Positions 61,080-64,000 of a DNA stretch of 64,000 bases are shown piece after piece. The notes beneath the pieces were generated by a model. The model was given only the letters and a program-made list of their open reading frames with translations, made no database searches and had not been told where the DNA came from. The DNA lies in contig VZRZ01001141.1 of assembly GCA_013398175.1 (NCBI GenBank), forward strand, positions 252,875 through 316,874, in the 5' to 3' direction. This stretch comes from Climacteris rufus (lineage: Eukaryota > Chordata > Aves > Passeriformes > Climacteridae). Within the stretch, counting starts at the first letter, position 1. Every line of letters begins with the position of its first letter. A program made the position numbers and the translations under genes.

Positions 61080-64000
61080 GACAAAGCTTGTAAAGTACAA
61101 CTAATGGCTAACATGCAGTGAGAAACTGAAAAACATCCTCAACTGAACATAACACCAGAACAGTGAAACAGAAAATTAATTTGGTCCCTTATAACACTTA
61201 AGCTAAAAAAGACACATTTTTACTGAAGAGTAGTATCAGAAGTGATAGGACACTATAATAACTGCATTATGAAGACAAGTTCTTACATATTTGTTTTCAC
61301 AGTATCTGAAATACAAAGCATATCAAAGCAAATATAACACTGTAATTTTCAAAATAATTGCATAATATGAAATATGAATCAGTAAAAGGTAGCCACTCCA
61401 ATGCATAGCTGATGTTGGAGACCTGTGAATTTTCATCAAAAGAAATTGATTTTAACTTAGTTTTATACTGTATTCAAATAAATTAAAATTTTAATGTGTG
61501 GCACTGCAACACAGTGTTAGATCTGAGGGATTCCTGGCTTTCAAGTCTCTGTGTCTTTATTGCAACAACTAAACAGAAAAACTACTTTTCATTACATTTT
61601 TTAAAGTCCTTGATTAGCAAAAATTGCTGCCAATTACTGGCATTTTTAGGCCATATTGCTACACAAAAAAAAAAAACTTCTTGTCAATAGGAGGTAGTAA
61701 GCTGCAGTGCCAACCATGTTTCATGGGCCACATCTAAATCAATCCATTTCTGGCTGAGCAGAAATGAGAATTTCTCTTCCCAGTGAAACCCAGATACGTA
61801 AGGATACAGTTTGCCACTATACACAGATTTTTAAAGACCACCATGTAATGATTTTTGGTGTTAACTCAGTGGAGCACAACATGGTTGAGATTATATATCT
61901 CACAAATACAATTCCTAGGATACCTGAAAGTTATATTCCTTGTAAGTTGGCTTTTGCTGCTGTTGCCACCTACCTTTGCTATCTGCTATCAGTGCAACAA
62001 TGTTAAAATTGGAAAAAAATTGTATTACTTTTCTCCCTCTGCATTTAATACCCACTACATAAATAAAAAATGATGGTTCACTGTCTGAGCAATAAGTTCA
62101 CTGAAATATTTGCTTTCACTGCAGAGAGCCCTATTCTGTTGAAGATAAGGTAAATTAAGAGATGGAAGTATTGCAAATGACCTTATAACTTCCCAACATC
62201 ACTGCTGGCTTTGCTAATTATTCACTAAATACCAGGTCTGATTCTCACTTACATGCACACAGTGCTGTGTGTCCAGAGAATGTGTGTGGCACAACAGAAT
62301 ATATTCTAGTATTTTATAGGTACAAATAAAAAAGTCACCTAATAGGATACATGGCATGAAATGTGTGGTCAAGGCAGATGTTTTACAAGTGAAATCCCAC
62401 TCTGTGTGCCGCTGGAGTTTCTTAGAACCCTACAGCACAAGCAGGTGCACAGCCTAAATTTGCTCACCCTGCACACAGACAGGCCACAGGCTCTGCTCTC
62501 CTGCAGTGCAGTGACAAACGACAGCAAAACCACAGCGTGGACACATGCCTCATCATATAGGATGTTACCCTTTCCTGGGCTCACTACACTGTATTTCTTT
62601 TCTCCTGTTAGCCCTTAAAGGTACAGCTCTCAACAACTTGTTTGTTTAGTCCTTAAGAGTCTCCTTAAGAGTCTCTCATGTAAATGGCTGAACTTACGGA
62701 ATTCTCACTTCTGCCAGAAGAAACGGCAGCGACTCAGCAGTTTTATGGGGTTAGCCCTGATTTTCTCCTCATATCCAAAATTTTAAGGAACAGCTTGTTG
62801 CAGAGGATTGACAATCTAAGTGCAAGTTTTTAAAACTAAGTAAAAACCTATACAGCCCAAGCCTTACGTATGGCACTTCTTGAAATATTTTTACCTCTAG
62901 TGCCTTATACAACAAATCTACACAACCAGAACAGAGGCTACAAGAACCAGCTGCAGCTTGCTGAACTACTAGCTTCAATTCTTCAACAAAATGCAAAGTT
63001 GCATTGTGTGCTCTATAAAAACTGTGTTTGAAAATTTACATTTAATTTTAATAGTGAAGACACAGCAAAAGTCATAAAAGCTTTAAGAAAATGAAGATTT
63101 GATTCCTCACCCTTCCATGTTTGAGGATGCTCCTGCAAAACCCAATCTCCAGCATATTAAAGACGTACTACCATTCTCACTTTGTAGATTCATACTACAT
63201 AGTATTCCTCAGAGTTTGCAAAGCCCATTCTAAATATCACTTACAGTTGATAGGTGGAAGCAACAAATTTACAGAATCGATGTCTATACTGAGTATTTCT
63301 GAGGTCCCACAGAAAGACTCTGAACTTCCATCTCCCTGTATCAACACCTGCTGCTCATTTCAATTAGCCAAAACACCCAACTCAAACACTGTTTGTCTCC
63401 AACCTTCCTAACTGTTACTGCTTCTAAATGCAATAGTCCCCACTGTGTCAAGTGCACTGTGCATGAAAAGATAAACAATACCAAGAGCAGTGCAAGCAAA
63501 CACCCAAGTATTTCAGGTGGCTTAAACCAAAGCAGTTACTAAATTCCAGTCAGACACAAGGATCCCTAGAGATTATTGCAAATGAAAAAATTAACTCATC
63601 TTTTACTAAGCCTAATTGCTTACTCTGTCCAACTACTACATAAAAACACATATTTCTAGCAGATTTCATGTAATTTGTGATGGTTTAGCACCATATTGCA
63701 GTGTTGCAAACACTGAAAAAAATGTTCAAATTTTAACAAATTAAACAGCTGAAAGAAACTTATGTCCCTCTAATTAGACCTCAAGTTTGAAGTTAAACTC
63801 TTTCCTCTTTGAAGATCTCTGTAAAAATCAAGACATTGTGCAATAGCAGCCAATAAAAATATCCTAAAGCATCACTTGTTTTTTACTCAACATTTATGAC
63901 CCACCCTTCTCGTCATAGACTTTACCACCACTTATTTGCAGGTAAGCTAAATTCTTCTATTAATGTCACACTGTGACCAAAAAAACCAAAGCAATAAAGA
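61080..64000. other. Unique AT-rich sequence to the right edge
   Basis: No exon, repeat or promoter is recognised. A small duplication (CCTTAAGAGTCTC twice near 62650-62676) is the only structure. A (A)12 run lies at about 61665-61676. Confidence 0.5.

Noticed and set aside
1..64000. Prokaryotic or phage features, CRISPR arrays, operons, a second protein-coding gene or a novel multi-gene system
   Set aside because: The window is intron-rich vertebrate DNA with one split gene and retroposons. I found no evidence for any of these.

Overview
This is a vertebrate nuclear window from a bird, very probably a passerine. Several things point that way. A vertebrate kinase gene is split over canonical GT-AG introns. 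CR1 LINE pieces lie in both orientations, several with the (ATTCTATG)n-like CR1 3' end. There is a tRNA-Ile-headed SINE with a CR1-like tail, an arrangement known to me from songbirds (TguSINE1), and LTRs of a type common in bird genomes. There is no prokaryotic architecture, operon or CRISPR array, and I found no new multi-gene system.

The only protein-coding gene I can support is PIP5K1B, phosphatidylinositol-4-phosphate 5-kinase type-1 beta, on the minus strand. Nine coding exons are present: 43373-43305, 31808-31678, 18993-18876, 14906-14754, 13195-12896, 2901-2690, 1022-939, 826-778 and 229-145. They join without a frameshift or stop, encode residues 1-400 plus one base of the next codon, and keep the mammalian numbering of key residues (K138, D203, D266, D350, E362). 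The C-terminal exons lie beyond the left edge. A probable 5' untranslated exon sits at 44180-44099. No CpG-rich promoter is seen up to 64000, so the transcription start is probably beyond the right edge. PIP5K1B is Z-linked in chicken, so this is probably Z-chromosome sequence (inference).

Layout from left to right. Positions 1-2.9 kb hold the 3'-most five exons of the window. 2.9-12.9 kb is an intron with CR1 fragments at about 10.0 and 12.1-12.7 kb. 12.9-14.9 kb holds two kinase-core exons. 14.9-18.9 kb is an intron with a CR1 copy at 17.0-17.7 kb. 19.0-31.7 kb is an intron with a 2.3-kb CR1 body, a solo LTR at 22.2-22.6 kb and a second LTR at 30.2-30.8 kb. 31.8-43.3 kb is an intron with a CR1 copy at 32.1-34.0 kb, a CR1 tail at 41.6 kb and an old CR1 relic at 41.9-42.3 kb. 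43.3-64 kb holds the start-codon exon, a SINE, the putative 5'UTR exon, a truncated LTR at 46.3 kb, CR1 tails at 57.3-57.7 and 61.0 kb, and otherwise AT-rich unique sequence.

The mobile elements are all decayed. In the CR1 copies reverse transcriptase or endonuclease catalytic residues are replaced or frames are broken. None looks able to move, and none interrupts a kinase exon or its splice sites.
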